Shown here piece by piece: positions 1 to 8,300 of a stretch of 62,438 bases of DNA. The stretch is from Streptomyces prunicolor NBRC 13075 (GTDB taxonomy: Bacteria > Actinomycetota > Actinomycetes > Streptomycetales > Streptomycetaceae). Every line of letters begins with the position of its first letter. The first letter of the stretch is position 1. A model generated the notes under the pieces. The model searched no databases and was not told where the DNA came from. It worked only from the letters and a program-made list of their open reading frames with translations. Made by a program: the position numbers and the translations under genes. The stretch spans positions 1-62,438 of the forward strand of contig NZ_BARF01000030.1 of assembly GCF_000367365.1 (NCBI RefSeq). The letters are read 5' to 3'.

Positions 1-1495
1 CCGTGTCGAGCAGTGGCTCGTCGATGCCGTCGTCGGTGCGGCGCAGGTAGTACTTGCCCTTGGTGACGATCGCCATCAGCGGGGTGAGGGCGAAGGCGAT
101 GACGGCCGCGGCGACGGGGGAGTACGGCTGGAGGGTGTCGCCGAGGGCGTGGAAGTACATGGCGATGGAGAGGCCGGAGGCGGCGATGAAGGCGACGACG
201 CCGACCGGGTTGACGGCGTAGAGCATGCCGCGGCGGAACTCGGGCTGGAGCGGGGAGAGCTTCAGCAGGTACTTGTTGATGCCGATGTCGGTGGCGACGG
301 TGACGATCCAGGCGATGGCGCAGTTCGAGTAGAAGCCCAGGATGTTGTTGAGGAAGCTGAACATGTCGGCTTCCATCAGGGCGAGTGCGAAGCCCAGGTT
401 GACCAGGACGAAGACCATGCGGCCGGGGTAGTGCCTGGTGACGCGGGTGAAGGAGTTGGTCCAGGCGAGGGAGCCGGAGTACGCGTTCGTCACGTTGATC
501 TTGATCTGGCTGATCACGACGAGGGCGACGGCCAGCGGGAGGACCAGCCAGGACGGCATCATCGCGTCGAAGGCGCCCTTGAACTGCTGGATCGGCTCGG
601 GCGCGACGTCCGGGCCGACCTTGGCGAGGATGTAGACGGCGAGGAAGACGCCGATGGCCTGCTTCAGTGCGCCGAGCATGACCCAGCCGGGTCCGGCCAT
701 GATCACCGCGGTCCACCAAGTGCGCTTGTTCGCCTCGGTCTTGGGCGGCATGAAGCGCAGGTAGTCGATCTGCTCGCCGATCTGCGCGATGAGGGACAGG
801 CACACGCCGGCGCCGAGGAGCACGGAGGCGGTGTTGACGCCGCCGTCGCCGTCGGTGCCCGCGTAGTTCAGGAAGCGGTCGACCGTGCCGGGGTCGTTGG
901 AGATGAGGTAGACGAGCGGGGCGATCATCAGCAGCAGCCAGACCGGGGTGGTCCACACCTGGAGCTTGCTGAGCGCCTTCATGCCGTAGATCACCAGCGG
1001 GATCACCATCAGCGTGGAGACCAGGTAGCCCAGCCAGAGGGGGAGTCCGAGGCCCAGTTTGAGGCCCTGGGCCATGATCGAGCCTTCGAGGGCGAAGAAG
1101 ATGAAGGTGAAGCTGGCGAAGATGACGCTGGTCAGCACCGAGCCGTAGTAGCCGAAGCCGGCGCCGCGGGTGATCAGGTCCAGGTCGATGTTGAAGCGGG
1201 CGCCGTAGTAGGCGAGGGGGAAGCCGGTGATGAAGATGACGACGGCGGCCACGGCGATCGCCACGAGTGCGTTGCCGGTGCCGTGGGCCAGTCCGATGCC
1301 GGCGCCGATGGAGAAGTCGGCCATGTAGGCGATGCCGCCGAGGGCGGTGGTGGCGACGACCATGGGGGTCCAGCGGCGGTAACTGCGGGGCGCGAAGCGG
1401 AGGGTGTAGTCCTCCAGGGTCTCCTTGGTCGCCTGGCTCCGGCCGGTCGGGGAGTGTGGCCCGGTGGTCGTCTGCGGTGGCTCTGTGGTGCTCAT
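1..1495 (-). CDS. NCS1-family (cytosine/purine/allantoin type) permease, 3' end outside window
   Basis: The minus strand encodes a polytopic membrane protein from ATG at 1495 that runs off the window edge, so about 498 residues are visible and the C-terminus is missing. It has a short hydrophilic N-terminus, then a conserved TLEDYTLRFAP-type stretch and a run of hydrophobic helices. This is the pattern of nucleobase:cation symporter-1 proteins, which import cytosine, purines, allantoin, hydantoin or thiamine. It is the last visible gene of the amidase group, 79 nt after the AAA+ ATPase gene on the same strand. By position it could be the amide or nitrogen-compound importer, the job AmiS does in Pseudomonas; that role is inference. 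The substrate cannot be read from the sequence. Confidence 0.85.
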   Translation of the reverse strand, partial: MSTTEPPQTTTGPHSPTGRSQATKETLEDYTLRFAPRSYRRWTPMVVATTALGGIAYMADFSIGAGIGLAHGTGNALVAIAVAAVVIFITGFPLAYYGARFNIDLDLITRGAGFGYYGSVLTSVIFASFTFIFFALEGSIMAQGLKLGLGLPLWLGYLVSTLMVIPLVIYGMKALSKLQVWTTPVWLLLMIAPLVYLISNDPGTVDRFLNYAGTDGDGGVNTASVLLGAGVCLSLIAQIGEQIDYLRFMPPKTEANKRTWWTAVIMAGPGWVMLGALKQAIGVFLAVYILAKVGPDVAPEPIQQFKGAFDAMMPSWLVLPLAVALVVISQIKINVTNAYSGSLAWTNSFTRVTRHYPGRMVFVLVNLGFALALMEADMFSFLNNILGFYSNCAIAWIVTVATDIGINKYLLKLSPLQPEFRRGMLYAVNPVGVVAFIAASGLSIAMYFHALGDTLQPYSPVAAAVIAFALTPLMAIVTKGKYYLRRTDDGIDEPLLDT

Positions 1496-1573
1496 GGTCA
1501 ACCCTTCGGAGGTGCGGTGGTGCTGGGGCTTGGGGAGGGAGGTGACCTGTTGTGCCCCGGCGGCAGGTGGGGA

Positions 1574-2677
1574 TCAGGCACGGGAGGCGGTCGGTGGTCG
1601 GCCGGTGGGGACAGCTGTCGGCTCGGCGTCGTCGTGCGGGGAGTGCACGCCCTCGTGCACGGCAGCGCACTCGATCCGGGTTCCGTTCATGCGGACGGCC
1701 ACGGTCACCGGCGCGTCCGCACGGGGCCGTACGGCGGCCAGGACCTCCGCGAGAGGAGTGAGCAGCTCACGGCGCACGGCACGCTTCAGGGCCCGCGCGC
1801 CGAACATCTCGTCGTGGCCGACGCTCGCCAGATGCTCGATGACGTCGTGGGTGACATGGGCGCGCACCGAGCGTTCCCGCAGCCGGTCGACGACGACCCG
1901 GACCTCGCGCCCGGCGATCTCGACGGCCGTGCGGGCGTCGATACCGGCGAACACGACGATCTCGTCGAACCTGTTGAGGAACTCGGGATCGAAGAAGTCC
2001 CGCAGCGCCGCCGCGAGGATGTCTTCCTCCGCGCCGCCTCCGGCCCGCGTCGGCGGATGGACGAGCAGGCTCGCGAGCTCACTCGCCCCCGGTCCGGGAA
2101 CCGGGCGTCGTGACCACCACCGTCGGCCCCCGCCCCTGCGGTGCGCGGCGATCGTCCGTGCGCCCAGGTTCGAGGTCATGACGACGACGCAGTTGCGGAA
2201 GTCGATCGTGCGGGTTCCGTTCGAGAGGGTGAAACGGCCGTTGTCGAGGACATGGAGGAGGGTGCGCACCACCGTGGGGTGTGCCTTCTCGATCTCGTCG
2301 AAGAGGACGATCCCCGGCCTGTCGCCGTCCGACTCGATGAGCTCGCGGACCAGGACGGTGAGCCCTTCCTTGCTGCCGGCGTATCCGGGCGGTGCTCCGG
2401 CGAGCGACGCCGCGTAGTGCTCCTGCGCCAACGCGCTCATGTCGATGCGGCAGAAGTCCTCCGGACCCGAGCGCACCACGTCCGCGAGCGCGCGCACGAG
2501 CTGGGTCTTGCCCACCCCGGTCGGGCCGACGAACAGCAGGCCGGCGAGGGGACGGTCCGGGTCCTGGAGACCCGACCGCCCGATCGTGACCGCTCGGACG
2601 ACTGCCTCGACCGCGTGATCCTGGCCGATCACCCGGGCTCTCAGCCGCTCCCTGAGCACGGCGGCTTCGAAATGCAT
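1574..2677 (-). CDS. AmiB-like AAA+ (Clp-type) ATPase of amidase operon
   Basis: A 367-residue protein with one Clp/ClpB-type AAA_2 module. Walker A (GPTGVGKT) is at about residues 51-58, Walker B (IVLFDEIEKAH) at about 123-133, then sensor 1 (VVVMTSNLG), an arginine-finger region (FLNRFDEIVVF) and a ClpB C-terminal domain. It lacks the Clp N-domain, the D1 ring and an obvious ClpP-binding loop. In Pseudomonas aeruginosa the gene after amiE is amiB, also a single Clp-like ATPase, and here the gene begins 31 nt after the amiE stop. Probable role: a chaperone or assembly factor for the amidase system. The ATG at 2677 directly follows an in-frame GTG (2680), so the start may be one codon earlier. 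The insert at about residues 175-200 is Arg/Gly/Trp-rich and unusual. Confidence 0.8.
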   Translation of the reverse strand: MHFEAAVLRERLRARVIGQDHAVEAVVRAVTIGRSGLQDPDRPLAGLLFVGPTGVGKTQLVRALADVVRSGPEDFCRIDMSALAQEHYAASLAGAPPGYAGSKEGLTVLVRELIESDGDRPGIVLFDEIEKAHPTVVRTLLHVLDNGRFTLSNGTRTIDFRNCVVVMTSNLGARTIAAHRRGGGRRWWSRRPVPGPGASELASLLVHPPTRAGGGAEEDILAAALRDFFDPEFLNRFDEIVVFAGIDARTAVEIAGREVRVVVDRLRERSVRAHVTHDVIEHLASVGHDEMFGARALKRAVRRELLTPLAEVLAAVRPRADAPVTVAVRMNGTRIECAAVHEGVHSPHDDAEPTAVPTGRPPTASRA

Positions 2678-2708
2678 CACCTGTACCTCGGCGTTCCGAC
2701 CGCGGGAC

Positions 2709-3746
2709 CTACGCTTCCAGTTCCTTCTCGGTCGGCAGGTCGTAGACCGGGCAGTCGGCCACACCGATCGTGTCGCGGGTGAACGCCTCCACCTGCTCCT
2801 GTGCCTTCTTCGCGTCGTTGACCCAGGTCTTGTAGAAGTCGAAGGGGCAGTCGGCGACGCCCTTGTCGCCCTCGCCGGCGTTCCAGATGCCCGTGTAGCC
2901 GCGGTGCAGGAGCTTGAACAGGTGGTTCTGCGCCTGGTCGTTCCGGCGGGCGTCGCGGATCTCGGGGACGGAGAACTGGGCGTACTGGATGCCGTACTCC
3001 TCCGTACCGCACTCGCCGAGCGTGCGGCCGTCGAAGCCGATGACCGCGGAGTGGCCGAAGTACGTGTAGACGCCGTCGAAACCGGTCCCGTTCGCGACCG
3101 CGACATAGCAGTTGTTGGCCCAGGCCATCGCCTTGGCCATGAGGACCTGCTGGTCCTTCGCCGGGTACATGTAGCCCTGGCAGCGCACGATGAGCTCGGC
3201 GCCCTTCATGGCACAGTCCCGCCAGATCTCCGGGTAGTTGCCGTCGTCGCACACGATGAGCGACACCTTCAGGCCCTTCGGCCCATCGCTCACGTAGGTC
3301 TGGGAACCCGGGTACCACCCCTCGACGGGGTTCCAGGGCAGCACCTTGCGGTACTTCTGCACGATCTCGCCCTGGTCGTCGATGAGCACGAGCGTGTTGT
3401 ACGGCGGCTTGTCCGGGTGCGCCTCGTGGCGCTCGCCCGTCAGCGAGAACACGCCCCAGGTCTTCGCCTTCCGGCACGCTTCCGCGAAGATCTCCGTCTC
3501 GGGACCGGGCACGGTCGTCGCGGTCGCGAGCATCTCCTCCTTGTCGTACATGATCCCCATCGTCGAGTACTCGGGGAAGACGACGAGGTCCATGCCGGGC
3601 AGGCCCTGCTTCATCCCGACGACCATGTCGGCGATCTTCCTCGCGTTCTCCAGGACCTCGTCCGACGTGTGCAGCCGGGGAATCTTGTAGTTCACCACCG
3701 CGACACCGACGGTGTCGGGGCTGGACGTGATGTCTCCATGGCGCAT
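2709..3746 (-). CDS. amiE: Aliphatic amidase (acylamide amidohydrolase)
   Basis: A 345-residue nitrilase-superfamily enzyme that hydrolyses short aliphatic amides such as acetamide and propionamide to the acid and ammonia (EC 3.5.1.4), cytosolic. It is nearly collinear with Pseudomonas AmiE from its first residues (MRHGDITSS). The catalytic triad falls at the same numbers: Glu59 in VVFPEYS, Lys134 in KYRK and Cys166 in LIVCDDGN. The start at 3746 was chosen over an upstream ATG because it matches the family N-terminus and has a GAGGGAGG ribosome-binding site. An AT-rich dyad lies 57-83 nt upstream. It is followed by an AmiB-like ATPase and an NCS1 permease, so the operon probably supplies nitrogen and carbon from amides. 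Confidence 0.95.
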   Translation of the reverse strand: MRHGDITSSPDTVGVAVVNYKIPRLHTSDEVLENARKIADMVVGMKQGLPGMDLVVFPEYSTMGIMYDKEEMLATATTVPGPETEIFAEACRKAKTWGVFSLTGERHEAHPDKPPYNTLVLIDDQGEIVQKYRKVLPWNPVEGWYPGSQTYVSDGPKGLKVSLIVCDDGNYPEIWRDCAMKGAELIVRCQGYMYPAKDQQVLMAKAMAWANNCYVAVANGTGFDGVYTYFGHSAVIGFDGRTLGECGTEEYGIQYAQFSVPEIRDARRNDQAQNHLFKLLHRGYTGIWNAGEGDKGVADCPFDFYKTWVNDAKKAQEQVEAFTRDTIGVADCPVYDLPTEKELEA

Positions 3747-3802
3747 GGGGGACCTCCCTCTGGAGCGGGATGTCGGTGACGACTCCTCGACACCCCGATT
3801 AC

Positions 3803-3829
3803 TTCCAAAAGAAAATATTTCCATGGGAA
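3803..3829. promoter_or_regulatory. AT-rich dyad, probable MarR/Ami operator upstream of amiE
   Basis: A nested inverted repeat centred on 3816. Outer arms are TTCC (3803-3806) and GGAA (3826-3829); the inner core is GAAAATATTTC (3811-3821). The same layout with the same spacings is found at 5047-5073. AT-rich sequence is rare in this GC-rich window. It sits 57 nt before the amiE start, where a repressor would block the promoter. Confidence 0.7.
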
Positions 3830-3879
3830 GGAACTGTCAAGGGCGGGGCTGAGGGCGACGGACACGCCTTCCGCAGGAG

Positions 3880-4959
3880 TCAGAAGCGGTGCAGCACGTC
3901 GAACTGCAGGTCGTCGACGGTCGCCAGGAACACCCGTTGCTCCAGGTGCTGGTTCCGCAGCCGCACCGGACCGCGCGGGCTGTCGTAGGCCAGACCGTCC
4001 GCCACCGCGAGGATCCGTCGGATGTCGGTGCTGCCGGCCCGGTTGAACAGTTCGACCAGCAGCCGCACTCCCTCGTAGCAGGATTCGCCCATGCTGTTGA
4101 GGACCGGGGCCAGCACTCCGAACCGGCGGTGATAGCGGGCGCTGAAGTCGAGGCTGTCCGCGGTGGTGAGCGTCTCGAAGAAGCCCGCCGCCGAGAACAA
4201 TTTCCTTGTGGCGGCCGCGCCGCTGCCCAGCACCATGTTCTCGTCCATCAGCGGGGAGAACCGTATGCACGTCTCGTCCAGGCCGGCGTCGGCGAACGCT
4301 CGGTTGAAGGCGACCGCGTCCGCGCCCACGAGCAGCATCAGCACCCCCTGCGGGGCACTCGCCACGAGGCGCCGAAGTGCGTCGTCGTACTTCTCTGTCC
4401 CGAGCAGCACGAAGTCTTCGGTGTCGACCTTCCCGCCGAGGCGGTCCAGATAGCGGCGCGCGCTCGCCGCGGTGCGCCGCGGCCACACATAGTCGTTCCC
4501 GACGATCGCCCAGCGGCGCACACCTAGTTCCTGCGCGAACCAGGAGAAGGCCGGGCGCAGTTGACGTCCGGGCGTCTCTCCCGCCAGGAAGACGCAGGGA
4601 GACCGTTCGCCGCCCTCGTACAACGAGGTGTATACGTACGGCACCCGCTGGGCGATGCGGGGGATCACCGCCTGCCGGACGCTGGAGAGGTGCCATCCGG
4701 TCACGGCGTCCACCAGCCCGGCCGTTATCAGCAGGTCGACTTCGTCGGCCACGGCTTGCGGCGGCGCTCCGCCGTCGACCACCACGAACTCGATCGGGCG
4801 GCCGAGCACCCCGTCGGCGGCGACCTCCTCGGCGGCCAGCTGGGCGCAGAACTCGCAGGACGGACCGAAGATCCCGGCCGAGCCCTGTAGGGGCACCACC
4901 AGGGCGATGCGAATCGGGTCGGGATCTCCTCGGCGCCGGTCGGCGGCGGTAAGGATCAT
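3880..4959 (-). CDS. amiC: AmiC-like amide-sensing periplasmic-binding-fold protein (cytosolic)
   Basis: About 359 residues with a type I periplasmic-binding fold (urea/amide/branched-chain amino acid receptor group) but no signal peptide or lipobox, so it should stay in the cytosol. Segments match Pseudomonas AmiC: the LSSVRQAVIPRI stretch, SLYEGGERSP, a VGNDYVWPRR segment and DSPRGPVRLRNQH near the end. In Pseudomonas AmiC binds amide and releases the antiterminator AmiR; no AmiR (ANTAR) gene is present here, and a MarR gene is divergent instead. This resembles the regulatory genes of the Mycobacterium smegmatis acetamidase locus. The start is uncertain: ATG 4959 has AAAGG six bases upstream; an in-frame GTG at 4992 would add 11 residues. 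Confidence 0.8.
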   Translation of the reverse strand: MILTAADRRRGDPDPIRIALVVPLQGSAGIFGPSCEFCAQLAAEEVAADGVLGRPIEFVVVDGGAPPQAVADEVDLLITAGLVDAVTGWHLSSVRQAVIPRIAQRVPYVYTSLYEGGERSPCVFLAGETPGRQLRPAFSWFAQELGVRRWAIVGNDYVWPRRTAASARRYLDRLGGKVDTEDFVLLGTEKYDDALRRLVASAPQGVLMLLVGADAVAFNRAFADAGLDETCIRFSPLMDENMVLGSGAAATRKLFSAAGFFETLTTADSLDFSARYHRRFGVLAPVLNSMGESCYEGVRLLVELFNRAGSTDIRRILAVADGLAYDSPRGPVRLRNQHLEQRVFLATVDDLQFDVLHRF

Positions 4960-5046
4960 GAGCGGCCTTTCGCTCCCGGCGATCTCCGCCACGGGTCAGC
5001 GGGACGGCCCCCTCGCGTTCGAGGGCAACGCTACTATGGCAAGTGT

Positions 5047-5073
5047 TTCCGGCAGAAAAATTTTCAGAAGAAA
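5047..5073. promoter_or_regulatory. Second copy of the AT-rich dyad, between amiC-like and marR genes
   Basis: Centred on 5060: outer arms TTCC (5047-5050) and GAAA (5070-5073), inner palindrome GAAAAATTTTC (5055-5065). Arm offsets from the centre equal those of the 3816 site (10-13 nt for the outer arms, 5 nt for the inner). It lies 20 nt before the MarR start and about 90 nt before the AmiC-like start, so one bound regulator could control both divergent genes. Confidence 0.7.
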
Positions 5074-5092
5074 CAGATTCAGAGGGGGGCGA

Positions 5093-5539
5093 ATGGCAAC
5101 ACCGCAGACGCCCGAACCGGTCATCGGTCTCGCCGGAGACCTGGCGTGGCTCCTGGCGGCGGTCGAGCGCAAGGTCTCCGCGCGGCTCACGACCGTTCTG
5201 CAGTCGGCGGGCAGCAGCATCGAGCAGTGGCGGGTCCTGTCGGTCCTCGCGGACAACCAGGGGCACACCATGACGGAGCTCGCGGAGTGCGCCCTGTTGC
5301 CGGCGCCGACCCTGACGAAGGTGGTCGACCGCATGGCCGCCGCCAACCTCGTCCATCGCAGGGTCGACGAGGAGGACCGACGGCGTGTGCTCGCCCTGCT
5401 CACCCCTCGCGGCCGGACGGTGCACGAGTCCCTGAAGGCGGCGATGGAGCAGGAGGAGTCCGGGCTCTTCACTCTCCTCGGCCAGGACACGGAAGAACTC
5501 CGGTTCCTGCTGACCCGCGCCAACCGCCGGCTGACCTGA
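5093..5539 (+). CDS. MarR-family transcriptional regulator of the amidase locus
   Basis: A 148-residue winged-helix regulator. The recognition region is TMTELAECALLPAPTLTKVVDRMAA-like (about residues 60-84), followed by the wing VHRRVDEEDRRRVLALLT with the MarR DxxDRR signature. ATG 5093 is preceded by an AGGGGGG ribosome-binding site. It is divergent from the AmiC-like gene. A dyad overlaps its own promoter and an almost identical one precedes amiE, which points to autoregulation and repression of the operon. By analogy with the MarR-type AmiA of the M. smegmatis acetamidase locus, it may be the repressor. Whether AmiC binds it directly is not visible. Confidence 0.85.
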   Translation: MATPQTPEPVIGLAGDLAWLLAAVERKVSARLTTVLQSAGSSIEQWRVLSVLADNQGHTMTELAECALLPAPTLTKVVDRMAAANLVHRRVDEEDRRRVLALLTPRGRTVHESLKAAMEQEESGLFTLLGQDTEELRFLLTRANRRLT

Positions 5540-5844
5540 GCGTGGCACTGCCGGGGGCTCCCGGGGTGGTCGAGATCAGGTAGGTGCCGCCATGACCAGC
5601 CACCCCGGCGTCAACGCCCGCCTCATCGAGACGGCCACCAGGGTCATCGGCTGACCTGCCGCCCGTCGATCCCGGCCCGTGTCACTGCGGGGCGGATCTC
5701 GTCGTCCGTCCTGCGCAGGCTCCCCGGGCTTCGCCGTGTGCGTCGATCGCACCGGGCTGTAAAATCCGGTCATACCGGACAGGTGTGGGCAGCGTCAGCG
5801 CACGTAATTCGATGACCGGCGTCGTGACAGCGAAGGACACCACC
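5540..5844. other. Intergenic region before the molybdoenzyme gene
   Basis: About 305 nt. At 5592-5654 there is a 20-codon open frame (MTSHPGVNARLIETATRVIG) with a GGTAGG-like leader; it reads like the N-terminus of a longer protein and may be a gene remnant, but I cannot assign it. A candidate -10 (TGTAAAAT, near 5757-5764) abuts the palindrome at 5765-5779. Nothing else recognisable. Confidence 0.4.
5765..5779. promoter_or_regulatory. 15-bp palindrome upstream of FdhF/YdeP gene
   Basis: TCCGGT-CAT-ACCGGA is a perfect inverted repeat with a 3-nt centre, directly after a TAAAAT -10-like sequence and 65 nt before the chosen start. The placement suits a repressor operator. The regulator is unknown; no regulator gene is adjacent. 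Confidence 0.5.
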
Positions 5845-8205
5845 ATGGACCGCTCGGATTCCGAAGGACGTCCCGGTGACGACTTGGGGCGCGGAGCGCC
5901 GGGGGGCGCGGCGCGAGGCCGTGGACCCAATCGCCCCGGTGACATCTCCCAGGAGGACGACACGGCACCCTCGGCGGGGTGGGGCGCGGCGCGCAGTGTG
6001 ACACGGGTCCTCGCCAAGACCCGCGAGCCGGTCAGCGGGCCGCTGGCGATCGTGCGGATGAACCATGAGAACGGCGGCTTCGACTGCCCGGGGTGCGCGT
6101 GGCCCGACGACCGCAAGGGCCTGCACCTGGACATCTGCGAGAACGGGATCAAGCACGTCACCTGGGAGATGACCCGCAAGAAGGCCGGCCGGGAGTTCTT
6201 CGCCGCGCACACGGTCACCGAACTGGCGGACTGGTCGGACTACGCGCTGGAGGACCAGGGCCGGCTCACCGGGCCGATGGTGTACGACGAGGCCACCGAC
6301 AAGTACGTCCCGATCTCCTGGCCGGACGCGTTCGCGCTGGTCGGGCGGACGCTGCGCGACCTGGACAGCCCGGACCAGGCCGCCTTCTACACCTCCGGCC
6401 GACTCAACAACGAGGCGACGTTCCTCTACCAGCTGTGGGTGCGCGAGTTCGGCACCAACAACCTGCCGGACTGCTCCAACATGTGCCACGAGGCTTCCGG
6501 CCGTGCCCTGCAGGCCGCGCTGGGCACCGGCAAGGGCACGTGCGACATCGCCGACTGGGACGCGGCCGACCTGCTGTTCGTCATGGGCGTGAACGCGGCG
6601 TCCAACGCCCCGCGCATGCTCACCACGCTCGCCAAGGCACACCGGCGCGGCGCCCAGATCGTCCACGTGAACCCGCTCGTCGAGGCGGGCGCGCGCCGGA
6701 CCATCGTGCCGCACGAGTTCGCCGCGATGGCCGCCTTCCGCTCCACCGAGACCGGCGACCAGAACGTACAGGTCCGCATCGGCGGTGACCTCGCCCTGCT
6801 GCGCGGGGTCGCCAAGGCGGTGTTCGAGCGGGCCGAGGAAAACCCGGCGGTGCTCGACGTCGGCTTCATCGAACGGCACACCTCGGGCTTCGCGTCGTAC
6901 CGCGACCTGGTGCGCGTCACCGACTGGGCCGAGCTGGTGCGGCAGTCCGGGGTGAGCGAGCGGCAGATCCGCGAGGTCGCCGACCGCTACATGGCAGCCG
7001 ACCGCACCGTCATCTCCTGGTGCCTGGGCGTCACCCAGCAGGACCACGGGGTGGACACCGTCCGCGAGATCGTGAACCTGCTGATGCTGCGCGGCAACCT
7101 CGGCCGCGAAGTAGCCGGACCCTCGCCGGTGCGCGGCCACAGCAACGTCCAGGGCAATCGCACCTGCGGTATTGACCATCGCCCCGCGCCCGAGTTCCTC
7201 GCCGCGCTGGACGAGGTGTGCGGGATCTCCGCGCCCCGTGCGCACGGGCTGGACACCGTCGGCACCATCAAGGCGATGCGTGACGGCCGGGTGAAGGTGT
7301 TCGTCGCGATGGGCGGCAACTTCGCCCTCGCCGCCCCCGACACCGACGCGACCACGGCCGCGCTCCGCACCACCGAAATGACCGTGCAGGTGAGCACCAA
7401 ACTCAACCGCAGCCATCTCGTCCACGGCCGCAAGGCGCTCATCCTTCCGTGCCTCGGACGCACAGAGAAGGACACCCGGGCGATGGGGGAGCAGGGCGTG
7501 AGCGTCGAGGACGCGATGAGCGAGGTGCACCTCTCCTTCGGCATGCGCAAGCCGCCCGCCGAGACCCTCAGGTCCGAGTGCGCGATCGTGGCCGGGATGG
7601 CACGGGCGACACTGCCCGACTCGGCAACACCGTGGGAGTGGTACGTCGAGGACTACGACCGGATCCGCGACACCATGGCCCAAGTCCTCCCGGGATTCGA
7701 GGACTTCAACCGCCGGGTGCGCGAACCGCTCGGCTTCCGCATCGTCCAGCCCGCCCGCGAGCGCGAGTTCCACACCGCCTCCGGCCGCGCCGAGTTCCAC
7801 CCGGGCGAACTCCCCGACGTGACCCCGCCCCAGGGCATGCTCGTCCTCTCCACGATGCGCTCGCACGACCAGTGGAACACCACCGTGTACTCCGACGACG
7901 ACCGCTACCGCGGGGTCAAGAACCTGCGCACCCTGCTCTTCATGAACCCCAAGGACATGGCCGACCGGGGCCTGGCCGAGTTCGACCTGATCGACATCAC
8001 GAGCCACGCACGCGACGGCAGCACCCGGTCGGTCTACGGCTACCGCGTCATCGCCTACGACATCCCGCCCGCCAGTGTCGCGGGCTACATGCCCGAACTG
8101 AACATCCTCTGCGGGCTCGACGACTACAGCAGGCAGAGCGACCAGCCCCTGATGAAACACCAACTCGTCACCGTCACCCCGTCACGGGACGGGCGAACAC
8201 TATGA
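5845..8205 (+). CDS. FdhF/YdeP-family molybdopterin oxidoreductase
   Basis: A 786-residue protein of the formate dehydrogenase H / YdeP branch of the molybdopterin oxidoreductases, binding bis-MGD; the physiological substrate of this branch is poorly defined. Seen: an N-terminal Cys pair in the FDCPGCAWPDD region, the LPDCSNMCHEASG stretch, the GRGNLGREVAG-like pterin region, GGNFALAAPDTD, and the C-terminal molydopterin-binding domain with RSHDQWNTTVYSDDDRYRG and MNPKDMADRG. Length fits the family. ATG 5845 was preferred (AAGGAC leader) over in-frame starts up to 5785. No signal peptide and no fdhD or electron-transfer partner in the window. A 15-bp palindrome lies upstream. It appears monocistronic. 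Confidence 0.88.
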   Translation: MDRSDSEGRPGDDLGRGAPGGAARGRGPNRPGDISQEDDTAPSAGWGAARSVTRVLAKTREPVSGPLAIVRMNHENGGFDCPGCAWPDDRKGLHLDICENGIKHVTWEMTRKKAGREFFAAHTVTELADWSDYALEDQGRLTGPMVYDEATDKYVPISWPDAFALVGRTLRDLDSPDQAAFYTSGRLNNEATFLYQLWVREFGTNNLPDCSNMCHEASGRALQAALGTGKGTCDIADWDAADLLFVMGVNAASNAPRMLTTLAKAHRRGAQIVHVNPLVEAGARRTIVPHEFAAMAAFRSTETGDQNVQVRIGGDLALLRGVAKAVFERAEENPAVLDVGFIERHTSGFASYRDLVRVTDWAELVRQSGVSERQIREVADRYMAADRTVISWCLGVTQQDHGVDTVREIVNLLMLRGNLGREVAGPSPVRGHSNVQGNRTCGIDHRPAPEFLAALDEVCGISAPRAHGLDTVGTIKAMRDGRVKVFVAMGGNFALAAPDTDATTAALRTTEMTVQVSTKLNRSHLVHGRKALILPCLGRTEKDTRAMGEQGVSVEDAMSEVHLSFGMRKPPAETLRSECAIVAGMARATLPDSATPWEWYVEDYDRIRDTMAQVLPGFEDFNRRVREPLGFRIVQPAREREFHTASGRAEFHPGELPDVTPPQGMLVLSTMRSHDQWNTTVYSDDDRYRGVKNLRTLLFMNPKDMADRGLAEFDLIDITSHARDGSTRSVYGYRVIAYDIPPASVAGYMPELNILCGLDDYSRQSDQPLMKHQLVTVTPSRDGRTL

Positions 8206-8300
8206 ACGCAATGGTCGACGGGTAGTCCCCACCAGCGGCGGTTCCTAACATCACGGTTCGCAGGGCAACTTTGCACAGCGAATTCATAGGAGCCGCTCCC

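Noticed and set aside
149..2113. Long open frame on the plus strand over the permease and ATPase genes
   Set aside because: It is composed of Gly/Asp/Glu/Val-rich low-complexity sequence typical of the reverse frame of GC-rich genes; the minus-strand genes have clear family motifs.
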